A stretch of 12,963 bases of DNA from JBKHJZ01 sp046537875 (GTDB taxonomy: Bacteria; Actinomycetota; Acidimicrobiia; Acidimicrobiales; VFJN01): the NCBI GenBank assembly GCA_046537875.1, contig JBKHJZ010000091.1, positions 1 to 12,963 on the forward strand, written 5' to 3'. Positions 5,061 to 11,865 of this stretch are shown here, piece by piece; position 1 is the stretch's first letter; each line of letters opens with the position of its first letter. The notes beneath the pieces are model-generated. The model was not told where the DNA came from. It was given only the letters and a program-made list of their open reading frames with translations, and searched no databases. The translations under genes were made by a program, and so were the position numbers.

Positions 5061-6194
5061 GTGGACGTCGCGCGGCTCAAGGAGAGCTGGAACGCCGTGG
5101 CCGCCCACGGCGACCAGGTTCCCCTGTACTTCTACTCGACCCTGTTCCTCAGCCATCCCTACACGCGCGAGCTGTTCCCGGTCAGCATGGCGGCCCAGCG
5201 GGACCGGCTGGTGCGGGCGCTCGGGCACATCGTGAGCAGCGTCGACAACCTCGACGCGCTCGTGCCCTACCTGCAGGAGCTGGGGCGGGACCACCGGAAG
5301 TTCGCCGTGATGCGGGAGCACTACCCCGCCGTGGGCAGCGCGCTCCTCGAGACCCTCGAGCACTTCAGCGGCCCGCTGTGGAACGAGCAGCTCGCGACCG
5401 ACTGGGAGGAGGCGTACGGGCTCGTGGCCCAGGTCATGATCGCCGCCGCCGACGAGGCCGCGGCCCACGCCCCTCCGTGGTGGGAGGGGGAGGTGGTCGC
5501 GGTGGACCGCCGCGGCCTCGACGTGGCCGTCCTCCGCGTCAAGCCCACGTACCGGCTGCCGTACGCGGCCGGGCAGTCGCTCGCGGTGGAGACGCCGCTG
5601 CGGCCGAGACTCTGGCGCTTCTACTCCCCCGCCACGCTCCCCGCTCGCGACGCGAGCTTCGAGCTGCACGTCAGGCTGGTGCCCGGTGGCACCGTCAGCA
5701 CAGCCCTCGTGCAGAGCACCCAGAAGGGCGACGTGCTCCGGCTCGGGGCCCCGGTCGGCCACCGGCTCACGCTGGCATCCGCCGGGCAGGGCGACCTGGT
5801 GATGCTCGCCGGGGGGACCGGCGTCGCACCGATGAAGGCGCTGCTCGAGCAGGTGCGCGAGGAGGGTGGCCAGCGGCGGGTGCACCTGTTCTGGGGCGGC
5901 CGGAGCCACCGGGACCTCTACGACCTCCCGGCGCTGCACGCCATCGCCGAGGAGAACCCGTGGCTCCGGCTGGTGCCCTGCGTCTCCCACGAGCAGTCGC
6001 TCGGGGGGCAGGTCCAGACGGGCACCGCGGTCGACGTCGCCCTGCGGTACGGCTCGTGGCCCGAGGAGGACATCTTCATCTGCGGCTCGCCCGAGATGGT
6101 GCGCGGCACGCTGAGCGTGCTCGGGGAGGCGGCCCGCACGCCCCCCGAGCGACTCCATGTCGAAGAGTTCGGCAGCGAGGAGACGCTGGCATGA
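5061..6194 (+). CDS. hmp: Flavohemoglobin-type nitric oxide dioxygenase
   Basis: This 377-residue protein joins a globin domain (about 1-130) to a ferredoxin-reductase-like FAD/NAD module (about 140-377), the layout of Hmp, which oxidises NO to nitrate with O2 and NAD(P)H. In the globin part B10 Tyr25, distal Gln46 and proximal His78 (GRDHRKF) line up with Hmp, followed by Tyr88 in the EHY segment that supports the heme pocket. In the reductase part RFYS (186-189) is the FAD-binding RxYS motif, GGTVS (209-213) the second flavin contact, LAGGTGVAP (249-257) the NAD-binding loop, and CGSP plus VEEFG near the end complete the family pattern. The GTG at 5061 is chosen because the globin homology begins right there; the open frame continues upstream only as an overlap with the truncated hemoglobin gene. 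It is slightly shorter than E. coli Hmp (396). Its stop overlaps the next ATG as ATGA. Confidence 0.92.
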   Translation: MDVARLKESWNAVAAHGDQVPLYFYSTLFLSHPYTRELFPVSMAAQRDRLVRALGHIVSSVDNLDALVPYLQELGRDHRKFAVMREHYPAVGSALLETLEHFSGPLWNEQLATDWEEAYGLVAQVMIAAADEAAAHAPPWWEGEVVAVDRRGLDVAVLRVKPTYRLPYAAGQSLAVETPLRPRLWRFYSPATLPARDASFELHVRLVPGGTVSTALVQSTQKGDVLRLGAPVGHRLTLASAGQGDLVMLAGGTGVAPMKALLEQVREEGGQRRVHLFWGGRSHRDLYDLPALHAIAEENPWLRLVPCVSHEQSLGGQVQTGTAVDVALRYGSWPEEDIFICGSPEMVRGTLSVLGEAARTPPERLHVEEFGSEETLA

Positions 6195-6832
6195 CCAACG
6201 CCGAGGGGACGTACCCCGTTCGTACCGCCCCACGCCTCACCCCGGCCCGGGTCCGCGCGACGCGCTTCACCCGCACCCCCATCGGCCGGCGCGGGTTCAG
6301 CGAGGAGGAGGTCAGCCTCTTCGTGCAGCGGATCGCCGAGGAGATCGCGGCGCGCGACGCGGCCGAGGCGGCTCTTCGGGCCGAGATCACCCGCACCAAG
6401 AACCTGCTCGTGCAATGGCAGAGCGACACGCGTGAGCAGCGCAGCGACGCCGCCACGGTGCCCGCCCGACCCAACGTCGAGGCGATCAACATCCTGTCGC
6501 AGGCGCAGCAGGAGGCGGACGCCTACGTGGCACAGGCCCAGGAGTACTGCCGCCGCCTCGCGCTCGACGCCCAGGAGCACGCGCAGGCCATCCTGGTCGA
6601 CGCCCAGGCGCGGGCCGAGCAGGCAGCCGAGGAGGCCGTCCGCGGGTACCGCGCCCGTGCCGGCGACAGCTACACCGCCGAGTACGAGGATCTCGAACGC
6701 CGTCTGGCGTGGGCCCGCACGTTCGTCACCTCCCTGGAGACGGTCGAGACGCAGCTCCGGGCGACCCGCGAGGCGCTCGCCTACGAGTTCAGCAAGCTGG
6801 CGGACGACAGGGCGCACCGAACCGCCGGGTGA
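6191..6832 (+). CDS. DivIVA-domain coiled-coil protein
   Basis: This 213-residue protein resembles the N-terminal lipid-binding domain of DivIVA/Wag31-type proteins: LTP at 16-18, then FTRTPIGRRGFSEEEVSLF (26-44), where RGF-x-x-x-EV-x-x-F is the family signature. Long helices follow: roughly 40-75, and then a charged, Ala/Gln-rich segment (about 95-145) with the repeating AQQEAD/AQEHAQ pattern of DivIVA coiled coils. Such proteins assemble at curved membrane and recruit partners in polar growth or division. This one is shorter than canonical Wag31 and carries a 25-residue N-terminal tail, so it is probably an accessory paralogue rather than the essential polar scaffold. The ATG at 6191 overlaps the flavohemoglobin stop (ATGA), so it is co-translated with the NO-detoxifying enzymes. 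The functional reason for this pairing is unknown. Confidence 0.75.
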   Translation: MTNAEGTYPVRTAPRLTPARVRATRFTRTPIGRRGFSEEEVSLFVQRIAEEIAARDAAEAALRAEITRTKNLLVQWQSDTREQRSDAATVPARPNVEAINILSQAQQEADAYVAQAQEYCRRLALDAQEHAQAILVDAQARAEQAAEEAVRGYRARAGDSYTAEYEDLERRLAWARTFVTSLETVETQLRATREALAYEFSKLADDRAHRTAG

Positions 6833-6844
6833 ACGGCCACCGCA

Positions 6845-6873
6845 ACCGGCCCGGGCACCGGCGCGGCGACCGG
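6845..6873 (+). repeat. Three ACCGG boxes at 12-base intervals before the epimerase gene
   Basis: ACCGG occurs at 6845, 6857 and 6869, exactly 12 bases apart, ending just before the -10-like TAACGT at 6874. The array covers where a -35 and activator sites would lie. It could be an iterated binding site, or chance in GC-rich sequence. Confidence 0.35.
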
Positions 6874-6887
6874 TAACGTCCGTTCCC
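6874..6887 (+). promoter_or_regulatory. Candidate leaderless -10 box of the epimerase gene
   Basis: TAACGT (6874-6879) ends 8 bases before the GTG at 6888 and no ribosome site lies between them. This argues that the epimerase is transcribed on its own, apart from the globin operon that ends at 6832. Confidence 0.45.
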
Positions 6888-7928
6888 GTGCCGGCCGACC
6901 ACCAGCTCACCGTCGCGGTCACCGGTCCCACGGGCACGCTCGGCTCCGCGCTCCTCCCCGTCCTGGAGCATGACGACAGGATCGGCCGGGTGGTCGGCAT
7001 CGCCCGCCGCCCGTTCGACCCCGCCGCCCGCGGCTGGACGAAGATGACCTACCGGCGGGGAGACGTCCGCGATCGGTCCAGCCTCTTCTCCGCCTTCCGC
7101 GACGCAGGCGCCGTCGTGCACCTCGCCTTCATGGTGGCCGGGTCGGCATCGCCCGCCACGCGCCGGGCGATCAACGTGGAGGGCACGCTGAGCGTCCTCC
7201 GGGCCGCAGGTGAGGCCGGGGTGATGCGCCTCGTGTACACCTCGTCGGTCGCCGCCTACGGGTTCCACCCCGACAACCCGGTCGGCATGACCGAGGACTG
7301 GCCGGTCCGCCCGGCGGACCACCTCGACTACGCCCGCGAGAAGGCGGAGCTCGAGCGGCTGCTCGCCGAGGAGTCGGCCGCGCTCCCCCAGCTCGGCCTC
7401 TACATCCTGCGGCCACCCGTCGTGGTCGGCCCCCACACCATCGGGGCAAAGCAGTTCCTTCCCGGCCCGCTGGACGCCGCCGGCCGGCGGCTCGGCGGGC
7501 TGGTCCGCCGCCTCCCGGTCCCGCTCCCGGTGCCCGTGCCGCGCGTGGGGGCGCAGCTCGTCCACGAGGACGACGTCGCCCGCGCCCTCCTCCTGTGCAT
7601 CCTGGGCGCCGGCCCCCCGGGCGCGTACAACATCGCGGGCGACGGCATCGTCTCGAGCGACGACATCGCCCGCGAGCTCGGCCTCACACCGCTTCCCGTG
7701 CCCGGCGGGATCACGCGACCTGCGGCGCGGGCCCTCGCCGGGCTCGCCCGGTTGCCGGTGGTGCCGCACGCCGCCGGCTGGGCGGAGACGGTGAGCCATC
7801 CGGCCATCATGGACACGACGAAGGCGCGGGAGCAGCTGGGCTGGCGGCCGCGGCACACCTCGCTGGGGGCGCTGCGCGCCACGCTGTCGCCGCCGCCCGG
7901 CGGGCAGGAGGCGCGCTCCGGGCGATGA
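6888..7928 (+). CDS. NAD-dependent epimerase/dehydratase (extended SDR)
   Basis: This 346-residue protein is an extended short-chain dehydrogenase. The Rossmann motif TGPTGTLG lies at 12-19, GDV at 58-60, HLAF at 78-81, Asn96 in INVEGT, the serine pair Ser119/Ser120 in YTSSVAAYG, and the catalytic Tyr148 and Lys152 in DYAREK. RPPVVVGP and a DDVARALL segment, both usual in NAD-dependent sugar epimerase/dehydratase relatives, follow, and the C-terminus carries GWRPRH-type sequence. Members act on nucleotide sugars, steroids or other alcohols; the substrate cannot be chosen. The run LPVPLPVPVPR before the second half is unusual and Pro-rich. The GTG at 6888 is chosen because it is the only start just ahead of the Rossmann strand and sits 8 bases after a -10-like hexamer; there is no ribosome site. 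Confidence 0.87.
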   Translation: MPADHQLTVAVTGPTGTLGSALLPVLEHDDRIGRVVGIARRPFDPAARGWTKMTYRRGDVRDRSSLFSAFRDAGAVVHLAFMVAGSASPATRRAINVEGTLSVLRAAGEAGVMRLVYTSSVAAYGFHPDNPVGMTEDWPVRPADHLDYAREKAELERLLAEESAALPQLGLYILRPPVVVGPHTIGAKQFLPGPLDAAGRRLGGLVRRLPVPLPVPVPRVGAQLVHEDDVARALLLCILGAGPPGAYNIAGDGIVSSDDIARELGLTPLPVPGGITRPAARALAGLARLPVVPHAAGWAETVSHPAIMDTTKAREQLGWRPRHTSLGALRATLSPPPGGQEARSGR

Positions 7929-7961
7929 CGCCCGGGAGCGCGTGACGGTGGGCCCGGCAGA

Positions 7962-8897
7962 TCAGGACCGGACCCAGGTCGGAACGGGCGCCGGGATGCG
8001 GGGTAGGCGGGTGGGAACCGCACCGAAGCGGTCGGCAGCGCCGTCACGCCAGTCGGCCCGGGCGGCGTCGATCTCGTCCCGCGTGCGGGCCACGAAGTTC
8101 CACCACATCAACGGCTCGTCCTCGAACGGCGCCCCGCCGAGCAGCAGCGCCCGCGCCCCGTCCCGCGCCTGCACGCTGACCGCGTCGGCACCGCGCCCGA
8201 GGTAGGCGAGCGCCCCGGGACCCACGGCCACCCCCCGCACACCGACCTCCCCCTCCAGCACCACCAGCGCGTGCTCGTGGACCGGCTTCACCGGCAGCTC
8301 GGCGACGCCGGGGCGGAGCAGCAGGTCGACCCCGACGATGGGGCTGTCGGCACGGCCCGGCGAGGACCGCCCGGCCAGCTCGCCCAGCAGCACCGTGGCC
8401 GTCGCCGCCCCGACCGAGACCTGCGGCAGCTCGCCATGGTGCTCGAACCCGGGCGGGCCGTCCCGGGTCTCGTCGGGCTGGGCGACCCAGAGCTGGACGC
8501 CGTGGACGGCGCCACCCGCCCGCGACTCCTCCGCGTGGGCCACCCCCCGACCGGCGGTCATCAGGTTGAGCTGGCCGGGACGGATCGGCTGCTCCATCCC
8601 CAGGCTGTCGGTGTGGAGGACCTCCCCCTCGAGCAGCCACGTGACCGTCTGGAGGCCGATGTGCGGATGGGGGCCCACGGTCAGCGCCGTCTCGCCGTCA
8701 CCGGAGACGGGGCCGATGTGGTCGACGAAGCACCACGCACCCACCGTGCGCCGCCTCCGCCGGGGCAGCGCACGCCGCACCGGCACGCCGCCGACCTCCG
8801 CCTCCCGGGCCGGTGTCACGTCGACCGCGGGGGCGTCGGAACACGTGTGGTGCTCGACGACCGGTGGGGCATCGCGCGCCGTGACGGGTCCGCTCAC
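7962..8897 (-). CDS. Pirin family protein
   Basis: This 311-residue protein is a bicupin of the pirin family. The N-terminal cupin has the four expected metal ligands: His77 and His79 in GPHPHIGLQ, and His121 and Glu123 in AGRGVAHAEES. GEVLHTDSLG (91-100) and GQLNLMTAGRG complete the pirin signature. The C-terminal pirin domain ends with EPLMWWNFVART. Bacterial pirins include quercetinase-like dioxygenases and proteins that bind metabolic enzymes; which applies here is unknown. It should be cytoplasmic. A run of arginines (46-50) lies in the usual basic LPRRRRR segment. The GTG at 8897 is well supported by GAGGAGGAGG (8915-8906 on the minus strand) 8 bases upstream. It is divergent from the SDR at 9030. 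Confidence 0.93.
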   Translation of the reverse strand: MSGPVTARDAPPVVEHHTCSDAPAVDVTPAREAEVGGVPVRRALPRRRRRTVGAWCFVDHIGPVSGDGETALTVGPHPHIGLQTVTWLLEGEVLHTDSLGMEQPIRPGQLNLMTAGRGVAHAEESRAGGAVHGVQLWVAQPDETRDGPPGFEHHGELPQVSVGAATATVLLGELAGRSSPGRADSPIVGVDLLLRPGVAELPVKPVHEHALVVLEGEVGVRGVAVGPGALAYLGRGADAVSVQARDGARALLLGGAPFEDEPLMWWNFVARTRDEIDAARADWRDGAADRFGAVPTRLPRIPAPVPTWVRS

Positions 8898-8915
8898 TCG
8901 CCGTTCCTCCTCCTC

Positions 8916-8951
8916 GGGCACCGCCTTGTCGGGCACTGCCTCGCCGGTGCC
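8916..8951. repeat. Direct and inverted repeats upstream of the pirin gene
   Basis: GGGCACCGCCT (8916-8926) and GGGCACTGCCT (8931-8941) match at 10 of 11 positions with a 15-base period. In addition GGCACCG (8917-8923) and CGGTGCC (8945-8951) are perfectly complementary around 21 bases. They lie just upstream of the pirin ribosome site and may be an operator or leader structure. Confidence 0.4.
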
Positions 8952-9016
8952 GCTGGCGGCCCACGATCGCGCGCCCGCCCGCCGAGCGGTCACCGCCCCG
9001 GCGGCCCGCACGCTGA

Positions 9017-9029
9017 CACACTGGCGTCG
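9017..9029 (+). promoter_or_regulatory. Candidate leaderless -10 box of the second SDR gene
   Basis: CACACT (9017-9022) ends 7 bases before the ATG at 9030, with no ribosome site between them. No clear -35 is visible. Confidence 0.35.
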
Positions 9030-9785
9030 ATGGACCCCTCGACGACCTCCCGCACTCGCCGGACCGCCGCCGTCACGGGGGCCAGCTCCGGCATCGGGGC
9101 CGCCACGGCCCGGGCGCTCGCACGCGACGGCTGGGACGTGGTGGTCGGTGCACGCCGCCGCGACCGGATCACCGCCCTCGCCGGAGAGATCGGGGGCCGC
9201 GGCGAGGTGCTCGACGTGACCGAACCCGCCTCCGTCGAGCGGTTCGCGGCCGGGCTCGAGCGCTGCGACCTGCTGGTCAACAACGCCGGAGGCGCGTTCG
9301 ACTGGGCGCCCGTGGCGGCCGCCGACGACGCCGACTGGCAGGCGATGTACGACACCAACGTGCTGGGCACGCTGCGCATGACCCGCGCGCTTCTCCCTGC
9401 CCTCCGGGCGAGCGGCGACGGCACGATCGTGACGATCGGCTCGATCGCCGGCCACGAGCCGTACCCGAACGGGGCCGGCTACAACGCCGCCAAGTTCGCG
9501 GTCCGGGCCGTGATGTCGGCGCTGCGCCAGGAGCTGCTCGGCCAGCCGGTGCGGGTCTGCGAGATCGACCCGGGCCTGGTCGAGACCGAGTTCAGCCTGG
9601 TGCGGTTCCGTGGCGACGCCGAGCGTGCCGCCCGGGTCTACGAGGGGATGACCCCGCTCACCGCCGATGACGTCGCCGAGTGCGTCCGCTGGGTGGCGAG
9701 CCTGCCGTCGCACGTCAACGTCGACCAGCTCGTCGTCCTCGCCCGCGATCAGGCGGGTGCGCAGACCGTGCACCGCCGCACATGA
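9030..9785 (+). CDS. Short-chain dehydrogenase/reductase (YdfG-like SDR)
   Basis: This 251-residue protein is a classical SDR with TGASSGIG (16-23), an Arg-rich ARRRDR after the second strand (41-46) that suggests NADP(H) preference, DV at 62-63, NNAGG at 84-88, Asn110, and the catalytic Ser138, Tyr151 and Lys155 (YNAAK). IDPGLVETEF after the active site and the C-terminal segment NVDQLVV resemble the YdfG/3-hydroxy-acid dehydrogenase-like group that oxidises serine-type hydroxy acids and reduces related semialdehydes; that specific activity is an inference from resemblance. The ATG at 9030 lies 14 codons before the first strand and is preceded by a -10-like hexamer rather than a ribosome site. 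It is divergent from the pirin gene and followed by the MEDS-HATPase gene after 94 bases containing a 14-base palindrome. Confidence 0.9.
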   Translation: MDPSTTSRTRRTAAVTGASSGIGAATARALARDGWDVVVGARRRDRITALAGEIGGRGEVLDVTEPASVERFAAGLERCDLLVNNAGGAFDWAPVAAADDADWQAMYDTNVLGTLRMTRALLPALRASGDGTIVTIGSIAGHEPYPNGAGYNAAKFAVRAVMSALRQELLGQPVRVCEIDPGLVETEFSLVRFRGDAERAARVYEGMTPLTADDVAECVRWVASLPSHVNVDQLVVLARDQAGAQTVHRRT

Positions 9786-9799
9786 CGCCACACGGTGAT

Positions 9800-9813
9800 C
9801 GCGACCGGTCGCG
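9800..9813. repeat. 14-base perfect palindrome between the SDR and MEDS-HATPase genes
   Basis: CGCGACCGGTCGCG reads the same on both strands. It could be an operator for the downstream regulator gene or, as a 5-bp stem with CCGG loop, part of a weak terminator after the SDR. It is not followed by a T-run. Confidence 0.4.
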
Positions 9814-9879
9814 GGCCGACCGGCGGCGCGAACGGTTTGCCCCGTGAGGCAGCGGGTACGCAACGTGCGGAGGAGGTGG

Positions 9880-10878
9880 ATGACCTTCAACGCGACGACG
9901 GCGGACCGTGGCATCCGAGGCGCCTTCCGGCACGAGATCGTGCTGTACGGCGGTCGGCCCGACCTGGTCGAGGGCGTGGCGGGGTTCGTGGCCGACGGGG
10001 TGCGGGCGGGTGAGCCCGTCTGCGTGATGGTGCCGCCGGCGACGCTGACCGGCCTGCGGCGCCGCCTCGGGGCGATCGCCGACGACCACCGGGTCGTGCT
10101 GGCGGACATGTCCGAGGTCGGGCGGAACCCGGGCCGGATCATCTCGGCCTGGCACGACTTCGCCGCCCTCCACGGAGCCGGCGGCCGACCCTTGCGGGGC
10201 GTGGGTCAGCCCGTCTGGGACGGGCGCTCGGCGGCGGAGCTGGACGAGTGCCTGCACCACGAGCACCTCCTGAACCTGGCCTTCGACGGTGGCCCACCCC
10301 TGTGGCTGATCTGTCCCTACGACACCGCGTCGCTGCCGGCGGCGATCGTCGATGCCGCGATCGCCAGGCACCCGTACGTGCGAGGCCACCCGGGTCACCC
10401 GGGCCACGCGGTGGACGGGTCGCGCGACCGGCGCCCGCCACCCGGTGCCGGGTCCCCCGATCCGCTGGCGCCCCCGCCCGAGGGGGCGCGCGCCATGCCC
10501 GTCGAGCGCGGCAACCTCGCCGCCGTCCGCCGCGCCGTCCGCGCCCACGCCGCCGCGGCCGGGCTCCCCCGCACGCGCACGGCGGAGCTGATCCTCGCCG
10601 TCAGCGAGCTCGCCACCAACAGCGTCCGCCACGGCGGGGGGCGTGCGACGCTGACGAGCTGGTCCACCGCCGAGGGCGTCGTCCACGAGGTTCGGGACGC
10701 CGGGTGGATCGACAGGCCGCTGACCGGCCGGATCCGACCGACCCGCAACCAGCCGCACGGCTGGGGCCTGTGGCTGGTGCACCAGCTGTGCGACCTCGTG
10801 CAGGTCCGATCGTCGCCGGCCGGCACGGTGGTGCGGGTGACGATGCGCCACCGGACGCCCCGGTCACGGCCCAGGTAG
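9880..10878 (+). CDS. MEDS-domain sensor with HATPase (anti-sigma/sensor kinase-like) domain
   Basis: This 332-residue protein has an N-terminal MEDS (DcmR-like sensory) domain at about 15-170, recognisable by HEIVLYGG, the VCVMVPP strand and CPYDTASLP, then a Pro/Gly-rich linker, and a C-terminal RsbW-like HATPase domain from about 205. The ATP-binding boxes are present: SELATNSVRHG with Asn247, VRDAG with Asp273, and HGWGLWLV with Gly294/Gly296. No phospho-acceptor His or dimerisation helix is evident, so it is more likely an anti-sigma-type serine kinase or regulator than a true histidine kinase. This domain pair is common in Actinomycetota. The ATG at 9880 is chosen because GGAGG (9869-9873) lies 6 bases upstream; the earlier GTG at 9844 has no such site. 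No sigma factor or anti-sigma antagonist is adjacent, so its partner is probably elsewhere. Confidence 0.85.
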   Translation: MTFNATTADRGIRGAFRHEIVLYGGRPDLVEGVAGFVADGVRAGEPVCVMVPPATLTGLRRRLGAIADDHRVVLADMSEVGRNPGRIISAWHDFAALHGAGGRPLRGVGQPVWDGRSAAELDECLHHEHLLNLAFDGGPPLWLICPYDTASLPAAIVDAAIARHPYVRGHPGHPGHAVDGSRDRRPPPGAGSPDPLAPPPEGARAMPVERGNLAAVRRAVRAHAAAAGLPRTRTAELILAVSELATNSVRHGGGRATLTSWSTAEGVVHEVRDAGWIDRPLTGRIRPTRNQPHGWGLWLVHQLCDLVQVRSSPAGTVVRVTMRHRTPRSRPR

Positions 10879-10889
10879 ACGCCGGCGTC
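10878..10889. other. 12-base palindrome at a convergent gene junction
   Basis: GACGCCGGCGTC is perfectly self-complementary and sits between the stop of the MEDS-HATPase gene (10878) and the stop of the universal stress gene (10897). A small stem with CCGG loop could assist termination in both directions, but there is no T-run, so this is weak. Confidence 0.25.
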
Positions 10890-10896
10890 CCCAGGC

Positions 10897-11778
10897 TCAA
10901 CCTCCCGCGGGGCGGGCGCCGTGCACCACCGCCACCGGCGACGACGCGTGGTGCACGACGCGGTTCGACACGCTGCCCAGCCGGAGCTCGTCGAACCCGC
11001 CACGGCCCCGGCTCCCCACGACGACCACCGTCCCGGGCGGCTCGGCCAGCCGGACCAGCTGGCTGGCGGCGTCACCCCGCTCGACCACCATCTCCACCGC
11101 GGTCCCGGCATCGAGGACGGGCCTGCACCAGGACCGGAGCGCGTCCTCGGCCTCGGCGACCGCGGGGTCACCGGCGGCCTCGCCCGCGCCCTCGACCATC
11201 GCCCCCACCGTGGCGAAGGACTCGTCGACCGCGTGCGCCACCGTGAGGGGCGCACCGAGCAGGGCGGCGAGATCGGCCGCCCACCGCAGCGCGCTCTCCG
11301 CCGGGGCCGATCCGTCGACCCCGACCACGACCGAGCCGACACGCTCGGGCGCGTGGCCGTCGGGCACGATCAGCACCGGACAGGAGGCGTGCTCGGCCAC
11401 CTGGAGGGCGCTGCTGCCCAGCATGGCCGCCTCGAACCGGCCGGTTCCGCGCTTGCCCACCACGACCAGGTCGGCGGCCTCCTCGTCCGCCACCGACAGC
11501 AGCACCGATGCCGCCGGACCGTCGCGGAGCAGCTTGCGAGCCGGAACCCCGCTGCGGTCGAGGGACGCCGCCCACTCGGTCTCGAACCGCTCGCGGATCT
11601 CGTCGCGGTGCGCGTAGGACGGGACGGGGCTGCCGGAGCGAGAGTTCCACAGCAGGCCGACCGCGTACACCGCGACGACCTCGGCCCCGGATCGCCGGGC
11701 CCAGTCGATGGCCCACGCCAGCGCGTCGTCGCCGCCTCCCGACCCGTCGATGCCCACGACAACCCGTGCGAACGCCAT
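10897..11778 (-). CDS. Universal stress protein with two tandem USP domains
   Basis: This 293-residue protein consists of two tandem universal-stress (UspA) domains, each about 140 residues. The first begins FARVVVGIDGSGGGDDALAW and has the nucleotide-binding motif GKRG-x9-GS; the second begins SVVVGVDGSAPAESALRW and has GSRG-x9-GS. Both therefore look like ATP-binding USP domains, as in mycobacterial tandem USPs such as those of the DosR regulon. Such proteins accumulate in hypoxia, NO stress or starvation; the exact job is not known. The ATG at 11778 is chosen because the first strand begins three residues later; an upstream in-frame start at 11814 would add a non-conserved extension. CAGGCT lies 7 bases before the ATG, so the message may be leaderless. 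It is divergent from the alcohol dehydrogenase. Confidence 0.92.
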   Translation of the reverse strand: MAFARVVVGIDGSGGGDDALAWAIDWARRSGAEVVAVYAVGLLWNSRSGSPVPSYAHRDEIRERFETEWAASLDRSGVPARKLLRDGPAASVLLSVADEEAADLVVVGKRGTGRFEAAMLGSSALQVAEHASCPVLIVPDGHAPERVGSVVVGVDGSAPAESALRWAADLAALLGAPLTVAHAVDESFATVGAMVEGAGEAAGDPAVAEAEDALRSWCRPVLDAGTAVEMVVERGDAASQLVRLAEPPGTVVVVGSRGRGGFDELRLGSVSNRVVHHASSPVAVVHGARPAGG

Positions 11779-11791
11779 GCCGCCCAGCCTG
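11779..11791 (-). promoter_or_regulatory. Candidate leaderless -10 box of the universal stress gene
   Basis: On the minus strand CAGGCT (11791-11786) ends 7 bases before the ATG. No ribosome site is seen between them. Confidence 0.3.
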
Positions 11792-11853
11792 CCCGAGCGA
11801 TGCGGCGCCGCCAAGGACGCTCACCCGGGCTGGTGCGCGCGGCGACCGCGTGC

Positions 11854-11865
11854 CAGCGTGCTCCC
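11854..11865 (+). promoter_or_regulatory. Candidate leaderless -10 box of the alcohol dehydrogenase gene
   Basis: CAGCGT (11854-11859) ends 6 bases before the ATG at 11866, with no ribosome site. This favours that ATG over the internal ATG at 11914. Confidence 0.35.

Noticed and set aside
8898..10142. Very long minus-strand frame extending the pirin protein to 726 codons
   Set aside because: The pirin GTG at 8897 has a strong ribosome site and family-typical N-terminus; the upstream part is antisense to the SDR and MEDS genes.
11784..11833. CCAGCC/GGCTGG inverted pair in the divergent region between the universal stress and alcohol dehydrogenase genes
   Set aside because: Only 6 bp with a 38-base gap in GC-rich DNA; expected by chance.
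10921..11865. Plus-strand frame joined to the front of the alcohol dehydrogenase
   Set aside because: It is the antisense of the universal stress gene, His/Arg-rich shadow sequence.
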